Source of the DNA: Magnetococcus sp. PR-3 | Lineage (GTDB): Bacteria > Pseudomonadota > Magnetococcia > Magnetococcales > Magnetococcaceae | DNA: 64,000 nucleotides | Assembly (NCBI RefSeq): GCF_036689865.1 | Contig: NZ_JBAHUQ010000001.1 | Coordinates: forward strand, 434,001 to 498,000 | Direction: 5' to 3' | Shown: one piece after another, positions 16,040 to 28,000 of the stretch | Layout: every line of letters starts with the position of its first letter | How positions within the stretch are numbered: position 1 is the first letter of the stretch | The notes under the pieces: model-generated | Seen by the model: only the letters and a program-made list of their open reading frames with translations | Told to the model about the DNA's origin: nothing | Database searches by the model: none | Program-made: the position numbers and the translations under genes

Positions 16040-19000
16040 TTAACTCTTAATCTTGAGTGATTGATCCCGCTCAGAGGCCTCTACCTCAGCTTTAAGCTCA
16101 ACATTCATCACCTGTTTATCCATCCACTTAAACAGACCCTGCTTCATGTTAAACCACAAACCAGAGGTGGTCGTCGCGGCATCCTGATCCTCAGGCTGGT
16201 CAGGGTTCTCCTGCCCCTCCCCATCCGCTGGAGCCTCTTCAGACTGTGGCTCTTGCTGGGGTTGTGTAGCCCCCTCTCCATCCTGGGGTTGGTCGGCCTC
16301 CTCCCCCGTCTCTTCCAAGGGTTGATCCAGATCCTCCTCAAGTGATTGCTCACGCTCCGAAGACTCTGTACCTGCGCCATCTCCATTACGCCCCTCACCT
16401 ACGTCAGGAATCGTCGGCAATGTGGTGGGCGCTGGGGCCTGAATGGTCAACGCACTTTGCAGCAAAGCAGAGGTGTTGGGATCCAACACCTGCTGAGAAC
16501 TCAAACGCTTATTCCCAGTGGTTGCTTCCGCTGTGGCATCACCAGCCCAGTCGGGTTTAACCGTGGTGGTTTGCGTTAGCTCGTTGGTACGGGCAAGGTC
16601 TGCTTTTTGTGCCTTAGAAGATTCACGGTTGGCTTGATCCCTGGCTACTTGGGCAATTTCTGTCACCGCTTCTTTGGTAATAGCCGAGCTACCCACAAAC
16701 ATGGCCACATGACCGCCCGAGGTGTAAACCTTACCAGAGCGCAAAATGCCCTCTTGTGTACCCAGACCAATCCAACTATCAGAATCGGCAATGGATATGG
16801 TGCTATAGGTCAGACCACTAATCCCCACCAACACTACATCACCCGCACTGCTGTTTTCCGCCTTAACCGTGCCGACATCCAGGCGCATGAACTTCTCACC
16901 AAACTCACCAATGCCATCGACGGCAAACAGCTCAACCCCATCGGGGGTACTCACAAGGTTGTTGATGTCCGTGGCCTTAATGGCGCCACTGGCGTTCAGG
17001 GTAATGGCCCCACTGTTGCTCTTAATGGAGGATACCCCCAGGTCGCCACCTTGGGTCTCAACCGAGATCGTCCCCTGATCTACGGAAATGGCGGCACCGC
17101 TGTCCATGGTCATCTCACCGGCAGCCACCACCAAGGAGACATTGGCGCTCCCTTCCGTGATCACCACCCCCGTACCCATGATGTTCAAGCCGTCGGTCTC
17201 AGAGAGGTAGATGTTCCCGGTTCGTGTGGTGACCTGCATTTGATCGACACTGGTGGTAAAGGATTGGCTTGCACTGCCTAAGCCACTGTCCACCGTGACC
17301 GTCAGTTTACCCCCCAGGATTTCGGTATCCGATTGGGTATAAACGGTATCAGCTGACGCCACCAGGGTACTTTCATCGGCGGTAATTTTGCTCTGAGACC
17401 CTAAAGTGATCTTCCCTTGCGTGCTCTCCATCCGCAGCGAGGTCGCGGTGATAACCCCTAACTGATCCAGGGTCACATCACCCGCATCACTGCTTAAGGT
17501 AACGTTGGTTACTGCAACGGCAGCCGACTGGCCCACACTAACACTACCTGCGGTACTGCTGGCGGTTAGGGTGGTGCCACTGACACTCACCGACTGACCC
17601 AAGGCAACATCACCATCCGAGCTGCTTAGGGCTACGGTTGTGACCGTCAGGTTTGAACTGGTAGTCACACTGACGCCGGTTTTACCGGTAGCTGTCAAGC
17701 TGCTCCCCGTTACCGTCACCGAGTCACCCACACTGACACTGGCGTCCGAGCTGGTCAGGGTAACGGCATCCACCGTCAAGGTGGTATTACTGGCGACCGC
17801 CACACCGGTCTTACCGGTTGCAGAGAGGCTGTCACCCTTGACGGTCACCGTGCTTGCGACACTGACATTGGCAGCGGAACTGGTCAGGGTCACCGCCCCC
17901 ACCGTCAGGTTGGCATTACTGGAGACCGCCACACCGGTTGCACCGCTGGCCGAGAGGCTGTTACCCGTCACCGTCACCGTATCGCCCACACTCACATTGG
18001 CAGCGGAACTGGTCAGGGTCACCGCCCCCACGATCAGGCTGGCATTACTAGAGACCGCCACACTGGTTGCACCACTGGCTGAGAGGCTGTCACCCGTCAC
18101 CGTGACAGCGTCTCCAATGCTGATGTTGGCATCGGAACTGGTCAGGGTCACCGCATCTACCGTCAGGGTGGCGTTACTGGAGACGGCAACACCGGTCTTA
18201 CCGGTCGCAGAGAGGCTGTCACCTTTGACGGTGACCGTGCTTCCCACACTCACGTCGGCACCGGAACTGGTCAGGGTCACCGCCCCCACTGTCAGGTTGG
18301 CATTACTGGAGACCGCCACGCTGGTTGCACCACTGGCCGAAAGGCTGTTACCCGTCACCGTGACAGCCTCTCCAATACTGATGTTGGCATCGGAACTGGT
18401 CAGGGTCACCGCACCCACCGTCAGGGTGGCATTACTGGAGACGGCAACACCGGTCTTACCGGTCGCGGAGAGGCTGTCACCTTTAACGGTGACCGTGCTT
18501 CCCACACTCACGGCGGCATCGGAACTGGTTAGGGTCACCGCACCCACCGTCAGGTTGGCGTTGCTGGAGACCGCCACACCCGTCTTGCCGGTGGCGGAGA
18601 GAGTTGTACCGGTTACCGCAACCGAATCCCCCACACTCACGTTGGTATCCGAGCTGGTTAGGGTCACCGCACTTACGGTTAGAGCCGCATTGGCCGACAC
18701 TGTGACACCAGCTTGTCCACTGGCACTCAAACTACTACCGGTGTAGCTGGAGGATGCCCCTAAGCTGACCGTACCCTGTTCACTGCTCAAGCTGACACTG
18801 TCCACACTGACCTGCATAGCATCCGCAACGGTAATGTTACCGGTCGAACTGGTCATGCTGAACGCGGCACCACTGCTGCCAAACGCGACCTTACCTGTTG
18901 AGCCATCACTGGCAACATCCAATGCCAGCCCACCACCGTTGGTGTCGGAAACCGTTAACGAGGCATAGCCATCGCCTGCGGTATTGCCAGACATGCTGTA

Positions 19001-22000
19001 ACTTTCACCACCGGTGATGGCAAAGGAGGAGCCATCTTCTTGCCACAAGCCATTGTTCAGCGTACGCAAGGTGACATCGGTGCCGGTTATCACCACACTA
19101 CTTGCAGTGCCATCATCCGCGGGTAACAAGCGGGAACCGTTACTCAGGATCACCTCACTGGCCCCAACGATCTCCATACGGCCACCGTTGCGGATTTCAA
19201 AGGCGTCGCTAAAGGTCACCGTACCGGTGGCGTTGATGGTGACATCCCCATTGATATGGATGCTGTCATCAAAGGTCACATCGGTCGCATTACTAATGAT
19301 CAGCCCTTCCATATCCTCCAGGGCTGTCACGCTAAACTCATAAGAGTCATCACTGGCGCTGCCCCCCAGAGAGACCGCTGAAATACGCAGGGCATCGCCA
19401 ACATCATATCCACCACCGGTGGAGACAAGCTGTAGATCGGTCACCACACCACCCGATACGGTGATGTTGGCGGTGGCCCCACTACCACTGCCACCCAAGA
19501 CGGAGATATCGCTATAGGTACCATCGGTATAGGTACTGCCGCTGGTGGTCACATTCCAGGTAGATACACCGTCACCAATGCGCCCTTGCAGGTTAATGGC
19601 ACCACCGGCGTTAAGGGTCAGGATGTCACTACCACCAGCATCCCCTTTAATGCCACCGGTAACCGTAATGGTGGTTCCTGCGGTCAGTGCTGCACTACCG
19701 GTAATGTGCAAAGCGTCATTGATCAGCAAGGTCGTATCCGAGCTGGTATTACTGCCGTCGCTCAATGCGGTGGTATGCCCAGGACCTTGAATTTCCAAGC
19801 TCTGGAAGGTCAAAGAGCCACTGATGTTAATGGTTCCGCCATCCCCTTGAGCCTGCAACAGCACAGGCACATCCAAAACCAACCCATCGGCACCATCCAA
19901 TACAATGGGGTTACTGCCCCCATCACTCCCCAACGTGAGCGGACGATCAAACCCAGATAAGGCAGACGGATCAATGTTAATCCCGCCAACCCCACCCAGG
20001 CTGATAATGGTTGCAGCATCGGCCGCCTCAACCACCAGACCAGCCCCTTCACGCAGGGAGTCCTGCAAGCTATTTAGATCCAGCGTGCCTGCAGTCATGG
20101 GGGGCAAGGCAAAGAACACTTCACCTTCACCCAGAATGTCCACATCCCCTTCATCCACGGTGATATCACCGCGCATAATCAGACGTTCCGTACTCTCAAA
20201 ACTGGCGGCGCTGGCGTTCATGTCGCTCTCGACCACCACCACATCCCCCTCAACCACCAGACGGGTATCCCCCAGATCAATGGTGCCATCTTCCTGATCA
20301 GAGATCAGACGGATGGTATCACCACTGATAGAGATGGTACCCAGCCCATCGCCCCAATCAATACGCTCATTACCCATGATCAGGTAACCATCGCCAATAC
20401 GCAGCGTGTTGCCGGAGGTTGACTGTTCCAAAGCGGGTAGCACCAGCTCCAGGGTGTCGTTATCCAAACGGCCATCGACATCGTTGTTCAGAATCATCTG
20501 GTTGTAGCCCCCCCCCTGTACGGGGGCAGAGTTACCCATAAAGACCCGAATTTGGTCTGCACCACTGGAAGGATCCAGGGTGAGCGTCTCATCATGCATG
20601 GCATAGACATTAAAGACATCAGACAGCTCACCCAAACGCAGCTCACTGACCGAGGAACCGCCCAGACGCAACGCGTTGCCCGGGTTGGCAAACACCTCAA
20701 AGCGACCCGCCTTATACTGCGCGTTCATGGCGAAGGATTGCACCACTTCCAGGGTGCTGCGTACCGTGGTCTCATTTTGACCATCCGATGCCACCATGAG
20801 CAGATCGGTGTCGACCTCGCCATCATCATCCGGTGTAAAGGTCAGCCCCCCCTCTTGCTCCAACAACTGGGTCAGTTGACTGTTGGATCCACTGAAGGAG
20901 AGTCCACCACTGAGGGCTGTAACCGTAATTCCCAAGCTATCGGTCAATGCGGTATCGGTACTCAGGCTGCCATCCTCTACCGTTAGGTCCAGCGTCAAGG
21001 TAGAGGAGTCGGCATCGACCAGGGTGCCTTGGGGCAGAATGATATCGGTTGGCAGTTCGCCACTCACCACAATACGTTCGGCCACATCCAGCGTAGGCGC
21101 AGCAGACAGTGCAGGGATATTAAAGTTATAGATGGGATGATTGGCCGCCACCGCAAGAATGCGCTGGTTGTCGGATGAGATGCTAACCCCACGCCATGAG
21201 GGGGTCCCACTAACCCCCAACCAACCTTGCCCAGCAACCCGGGTCCAGTTTGCGCCACGATCTTCACTGACCATGACCCCGCTGCTGGTTGCAGCCGCCA
21301 ACAACGAACCATCGTCTGAGATGGTAACCACCGCATTGCGGCCCAGTGAACCGGCACCCTGCCATGACCAACTGGAAGAGGAGGTATCAGCAAAGTAAAC
21401 CGCGCCCTCTTCCGTGGCGGCCACCACATAGCGACCATCACTATTGGTATCCACTGAGTTCCAGTTTTTGTTACCGGAGTTGGTGCTGCTATTGTTCCAG
21501 TTGGTCCAGTCATCAACCGCTTGTTGGGCGCTATAGATGCTGTTCCCAGAACTGGCTGAGGCAACCTGTACCTGCTCATCGTCACTGCTGGTCATATCGT
21601 TCCAGTTGACGTCAGCAGGGTTGTTCACATGCCAGTTACCATCGGAGGTACGCAGGCGAATTTCACCCGCCGTGTGGACGTTACGCCACCCCCAGTTAAA
21701 GATATTTTTCCAGAAGAACTCTTTATGATCCGTCGGATCATCAACCGTTAAGACCGAACCGTTATTAAAGGCCAGCACCGCTTGGGTGCCATCATCCGGA
21801 ATACCCACATGGAACCAAGTCGCCCCACCATCATTAGAGATGGTCAAATCCCGTCCATTGGTATCCAGCGCCGCGATAACCTGACCATTACCAGAGACAG
21901 ATACATCGGAGTAATTGCGACCGGTGGGTGCGTTGGAGCTGCTCCAGGTCACACCGCCATCACGTGAGATCCAAATACCCTGCTCGCTGCCCGAGGTACT

Positions 22001-25000
22001 GCCAACGGCAACCACCACATCCCCACGGCGATCCAGATCATTCCAACTAATATCAAAGTCTGTGGAATCAGCCCGGTCAACCGTACTACTTGCCATACTG
22101 TTGAGATCCCCCTGGGAGATCACAAAGGTTAGGTTACGGCTGGTATCCGTCGCATCATAACGGTAGCTGGCACGACCTGAGTTAAAGTAGCTGTTCAGTG
22201 CCGCGATCGAGCCTGTAAAGGTACGGGCCGTATCGGTACCACCCACGGTAACGCCGCTGGCACTGCTGCCCACAATGGCACCATCCAGTGCAGAGACGGT
22301 CACGGTGGCATCTTCCAGGGCATCACCACCAAAGGGTGTACCAGGCAAGGCCAGGGTGGCATTTTTACCCCGTAGTGCAGAGTAGCTCTGAGGGACTGAA
22401 ACCGTCGGTGCCCCAGGTAGCACACCGATCACATTCATCAGCTCATCAGGCACACCGCCGGAGAAGTCTGTATGCGAGACCTCCCCACTATTCTCTACAA
22501 TGTTATTAACCCCCAGCACACCCGCAAAGATATAGCTATCCTCACCCGTACCACCCACCATGCGGTTAACCCCTTGCAGGGCATAGAGGGTATCGTCACC
22601 ATCTCCAGCGCTTAAGGTGTTGGTACCTCGGCCACCGACCAGGATGTCGTTGCCCAAGGCACCCGTTAGTCGGTCATCCCCCAAGCCACCAACCAGGGTG
22701 ACATCCCCGTAGCTGTCGGCCAGTGCGGTAAGGGTATTGTTACCCTCCAGGTCCACGGCCATACCACCGGCACTACCCAGCAGGATGATATCATCCCCCG
22801 CACCACCATCGGCTATGACGGTGACGTCGGACAGAGAGGTAGCATCCAGCGTGTCGTTACCTTCCCCCATATCCGCCACCACGTTGGTGATGCCGGTATA
22901 CTCTTTATAGTAGTTGCCAAACTGCACCTGTACCGTGCCATTACGGCCACTCAGCAGCCAAGTTTCAGAGTCATCTTCGGTATCCAGATACATCCGATCA
23001 GAGGCACGTTCACCGGCATTCAGGTAGAGGGTATTACCATCCACCGTACCCAAGTGGGGTTGCACTTCAGGCATGCTAAGGTTGAGCTCCAACAACTTGA
23101 CACTAAAGAGCTTATAGTTAAAGCCAACGGAGAATATGCTAACACCAGCACGGCCCCAAATGTACCCATTTACAAACGCTTTTGCTGAAACGGAGAAGAG
23201 GTTAAGGGGCCCCAGCCCCTCATACTGCCACATGCTAAACACTTCAGAGGCGCGGATTTTACCATCCCCCGCAAAGGTGGCTGAGGTGACCAATCCATCA
23301 CTATCACGCTCCACCGTCGCTTCGGTCAGATCATTCAGATCCACATCGGCCCGGAACTCAATAGAACCACCAATACCCGCGGCCACCACACCCGCAATCT
23401 GTACCCCACCACGCAGACCGATCTCAACACTTACGCCAAATTCAGGCTTCTCCAGCCCACCGGTACCCGGTACAAACGCACCATTGCTGACCTGAGGCAG
23501 GGTAAAGTCACTGACATAGAAACCATCCAACACCTGAATGGGGTTACCGGTTTCAAACGCTTTTTGAATACCATAGGTATCAAAACCAAAGGCTAGATCA
23601 GCATAGGCACTGACACGTCCAAACGCCCCGATCACAAACTGAATCCACGACAAGGGTGGATAAGGGATCGGAATAATGGCGATATCTGTATCAAAGCTGG
23701 CGGTAAACTCCAACAACGGCAGTTCATAGGTAAACAGGGTGGCGCTACCACCACTGAAGATCTGAGCCCAGTTGGAGATATCGGTGACATAAGGTAGGAA
23801 CTGCAAACCGGTTCGTTCGGTTGTGGTCGCCGATCCACCATTGGCCTCTGCGGCCATCAGGTTAATCTCATCCAGCATGCTGCTGAATTCGCCATCCCCC
23901 CCACCGTCCAGGTTAAGATCCTCACCCTGAACAAAGGTAATATCCCCACTACCCAGGCCATAGATACTACCAATGGGCAGACCGGAACCAATGGCGGCCA
24001 GATTTTGCACCATGGAAGGCATTTCCAGTGCAAACTGCACGGCATCCAGGAAGGCCCAGTTAATGGGGGGCTCGCCAGAGGTGAGATCCCAGATCAAGCT
24101 GACGATGCCCCGCATGGTAGGATCTTTAGGCACCAGCAGATCCAAGCCCGCCACAGGCTTGGTCAGCGCATTCACCAGATCACGCAGTGGCTCCACCACA
24201 TCCGCCACCTGGGTGGCGATGGGCAGCAAGAACTCCATAATGGTGGAGTTGATATCCAGACGGATATTCTCCAGCGAGATATCTGGGGCAGAAGTACTCT
24301 CATCCCCCAGGCGCCAGTCCCAATCCAGGACAAAATCAGCCTCAAGACCCGGCAACCCGGTAACTCCCAGCTCCAGCCCCAGGTCAATATGGGCATCCAC
24401 CCCAAGGGTGGCCTTGACCGTCTCTAACGGACGAGAGAGCACCTGATCCAAGGTCAGCGCCCCGGTGGAATCCCCCACCAGATCCACATACAGACCACCG
24501 CTCAGGCCACTACCTTGGTGCCCAGCCAAGGTGTCATCGGTATCCTGATCCACCACCGAGGCTTCAAAGAACAGCAGCTGACCAGAGCCAGAGAAGGGGG
24601 TAATGCTGTCACGATCGTTGGGGTCGCCATCCAAATAGGCCTCAATTTCCAGACCCAGCTCTGCCCGCTCTCCTTCTTCATTGGTGTTCAGGTGGAAGCC
24701 ACGGCTGACCGACAGACCAAAGCCGAAGTCAAAGAACCACTCGGCATCAAAGGCAAAGCCCCCATCTACTGTTAGATCAAAGCCTGGCAGATCGATATCC
24801 AATGGAATATCGATACCGGCTGCCAAAATGGTACCGCCCAACATCATATCAAAGCGGATATCATCCACCCCACCCAGAGGAAGAGGTAGCTCAGGCTGCC
24901 AGTTACCCAGCTGATTGCCCTCTTCATCATAGAAACCCACCAGGATATCGTCGGTGGTGATCTCACCATCCACATTCATATCCTGAAGGATATTCAGGTT

Positions 25001-28000
25001 GGTAAAGGTGTTGAACAGGACATCCCGTACCAGTTCCACAGGCTTACCAGGCCCACCCAGCTTATCCCGCAGATCTTGCAACAGACCGCCCCGTAAATTA
25101 CCAATGAGCTGTCCGGTATCGGCCAGTTTTTGACCGATGATGGGAATATCCGCCGCAATGGTGTTCTGGAACATATCCTGAACCACACCCAGCCCCAGAT
25201 CCACACCATCCAATACGATACTGGGATCATAAAGCAGAGAGGTCAGGGTATCTTGGCCACTGCTGGTACTGGCCAGTTCAAAGTCCGGCAGGCTGACATC
25301 CAGCACGGTATCCACACCACCGCCCTGCCCAGCCAGCGCCAACACCAGCTCCTGCAAGCCATCGCTACCCAGTTCACTGCTGGTCCCGACCTGCAAGGCA
25401 CCAATGCCCATATCATTATCAAGCACCGTGATAAAGAGCGGCAGGTTAAGATCAAAGCCCCCCTTCACATCAAACTCAGCCGCACCATCCACCATAGCCA
25501 AGCTCATGGAGGCCGCCGTTGCATTGTTGCGCTCACCATCTTCATTGAGCACCACATAGCCACCCTGGGCCGAAACCCCCAGGATACCCAGATCAAATTC
25601 CAGGTTGATATTTTCCGCCGCCAACATGGCGGTTACTTCCAACTGTGTACCCGTACCGGTTGTGGCGTCATAGTCCCCTAAGGAGATGGAGACACCCCCC
25701 CCCTCTTCCGTCGGCAGATCCACCACCAGGCGCAGTTGAGCCTCAGCCCCCAAGGCCAGATCAATGTTGCCCTCACCGGAGATATCCGTCAGGGTCTCAA
25801 TACCTGAGGGCAACTCCAAGCCTGCCATGCTGACCAAGGTGGCCAAGTCCAGATCCAGCGCCACACTGTCGGCATACTCCATACCCACAGAGAGATCCAT
25901 ATACAGAGCATTGGCAGCCGTATCTAACGTTAGGTCCAGCAGATCTTCGGGTAGCCCTAAAGCCTCTTCAATGGCCAACTCGGCCTGGGCTAACCCTTCT
26001 GCGGGATCTTCCGCAGCCAGTTCCAAATACCCCAACCAGGTGTCACCAATCGCCATAATTTCATCAATGGAGGTGTTGATCACCGGCAACTCTTGGGTGT
26101 AGAAGGCCTGATCCATCGCCAACTCATCCACCGCCTGTAGACCAAAGCGAACGGCAGAGATCACCTGCTCAAAACTTAGATTACTAAGATTGGTCAACTC
26201 GCTAAGATCCGGCAGTGTCACCTCTAGGGTGCTCAGATCGGTCAACTCAGCCAGTTCAATACCCACACTCAGGTCCGGCGCCAGATCGTAAGAGGCACTG
26301 CCTGCATCCAGCGCCAAACCGGTAATGTTGGCCGAGGCCGAGCCCTCAAAGTCAAACTGAACGCTGCTGATCCCTTCACTCACCAGTTCACTAATGGTAA
26401 AGCGGGTACCGTCACTGTCATCATCCGGGGTACGGTCAACGGTAACTTCAACACCGGCATCAAAGTTCAAGCCTGAACCCGAACCCTCACCCCCTGCCGT
26501 CAAGCCCAAGAAGCCCATACTGGCACTGGCTTCAAAATCTTCCACAGCGGCACTGATGCTGGCACTGGCAGCAAAGTTATCAAAGGCCAGATCAAAGGTA
26601 TCACCAAAGGCAAGGATAAGATCAAAGCCAGCCTCCAGATCGGTACCAATTGAGGCCACAGCATTGGTGGCAAAGGCCAGCCCATCACTGTCACCCACGG
26701 AGAGATCCAAGGCGGTTTCAAAGGTACGATAATCGGCAAATACCAGCGGTACACGGATCTCACCGGTTTCTGCGTCATAGCTGGCGGTGCGATCCCCAGC
26801 CAACAGGCCGGAGTTATTCAGCGCGGTGATAAACTCATCCATGGTGGTGATCTGCTCACGCTCACCATGGATCTGATAACTGGCTTCAGCGTCTGTACTG
26901 GTCCATTCACTGGTCACCGTCAGGGTGGAACCATCCTCAGAGATCGACTCAATTTGGGTACTTTGCGCCCCAATGGTGATCCACTGGTTCACCATCGAGT
27001 CCGCAAATTGCCCTGCCTCACCCACAAGCTGGCTCTCATCCAGCACCATGGCAACGGTACCAGTAGCCCCAGCGGTCTCCACTTCAGCCGCTTCCCACAG
27101 CTCAATGGGCTTATAGAAGTCGATGCGATCGACCACCTGTTCATCAAAACTTTGGGCGACATCCAAAATGTCACTTAAGGTTGACTCAATAAGCGGTAGT
27201 TCATCCAACCCCAGTGAGGAGAGATCAATCTGCTCCAGATAATCCAACATCTGGGGCAGTGCCAACAGCAGGTCGGTCATGCTCATGTCGGCAAAGCTGG
27301 CGAAACGGTCAAAGTTTTCGCTTGTTACCGTCATATCACCACCCAGCAACTGGCCGTTGATGGTAATACTCGGCACGGGCCCATCCCCCACAATATCCAC
27401 ACCAGCAATGCTGGCATAAACAGGTAGGTAGAGCGCCAGTTCATTGTTCTGGGTTGGGTCGGTATCCACGGTGAAGGTACCATCCACATAGGATATGGCC
27501 CCCGCAATACCTGCGGTCAGGCTACCCCGCTCCCAGGCTGTCTGGGTCTCGGCATTGTCCCCTTCCCGACCAATACTTAGATTGAGTGGCCCAAGGGTTG
27601 CCGACACCACCACATCGCTCGCACTGATATCCCCGGCAAAGCTCAGATCCCGCAGTTCAAAGTCGGCGGTAAGACCGCTGCTCCAATCCAGCACAAAGTC
27701 AAAGTCCAGGGCGGCATTGATGGCAGCATCCACGGTAAAGTCTGCATCCAACGCCATACCCAGGGCATCCAGAGACGTCCCCAGCTCCAGCGCCAGATCT
27801 TCAATGGCGTAGTCAATACCTGCGGTAACCCCAATGGTCAGCCCTGTCTCAGTAATGGCAAAGCGCAAGGGCGTGGTATCATCCAGTGTGCTCAGGCCAG
27901 ACTGAGGTACCCACTCATCATTCAGATAATCCAACAAACCGGTTATGGTCGGCACGTCCCACTCGCCATAGGTGACCTCAGGCATATCCGCCCAGTCGCT

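Larger units (their letters stand above)
15949..16054. repeat. 53 bp tandem duplication covering the 3' end and stop of the giant gene
   Basis: Copies 15949-16001 and 16002-16054 differ by a single base (15988 C versus 16041 T). Copy 2 contains the last four codons (KIKS) and the stop TAA (16040-16042, minus strand). The same position in copy 1 reads TGA. Loss of either copy would therefore leave the protein C-terminus unchanged. Confidence 0.96.

Noticed and set aside
15949-16054. Hairpins considered as tRNA or attachment-site remnants
   Set aside because: Only a single 9 bp stem per copy, no cloverleaf, no integrase nearby.
17674-18705. Possible CRISPR-like array
   Set aside because: The repeats are contiguous 129 bp coding units without unique spacers.
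17640-18746. 368-codon open frame on the plus strand opposite the 129 bp repeats
   Set aside because: It is a shadow of the repeat array: low-complexity Thr/Val/Leu/Pro repeats with the same 43-codon period, antisense to a coherent protein.
21120-22080. Asp-box block considered as an active sialidase
   Set aside because: Only Asp-boxes are visible; the FRIP motif and the arginine triad are not.
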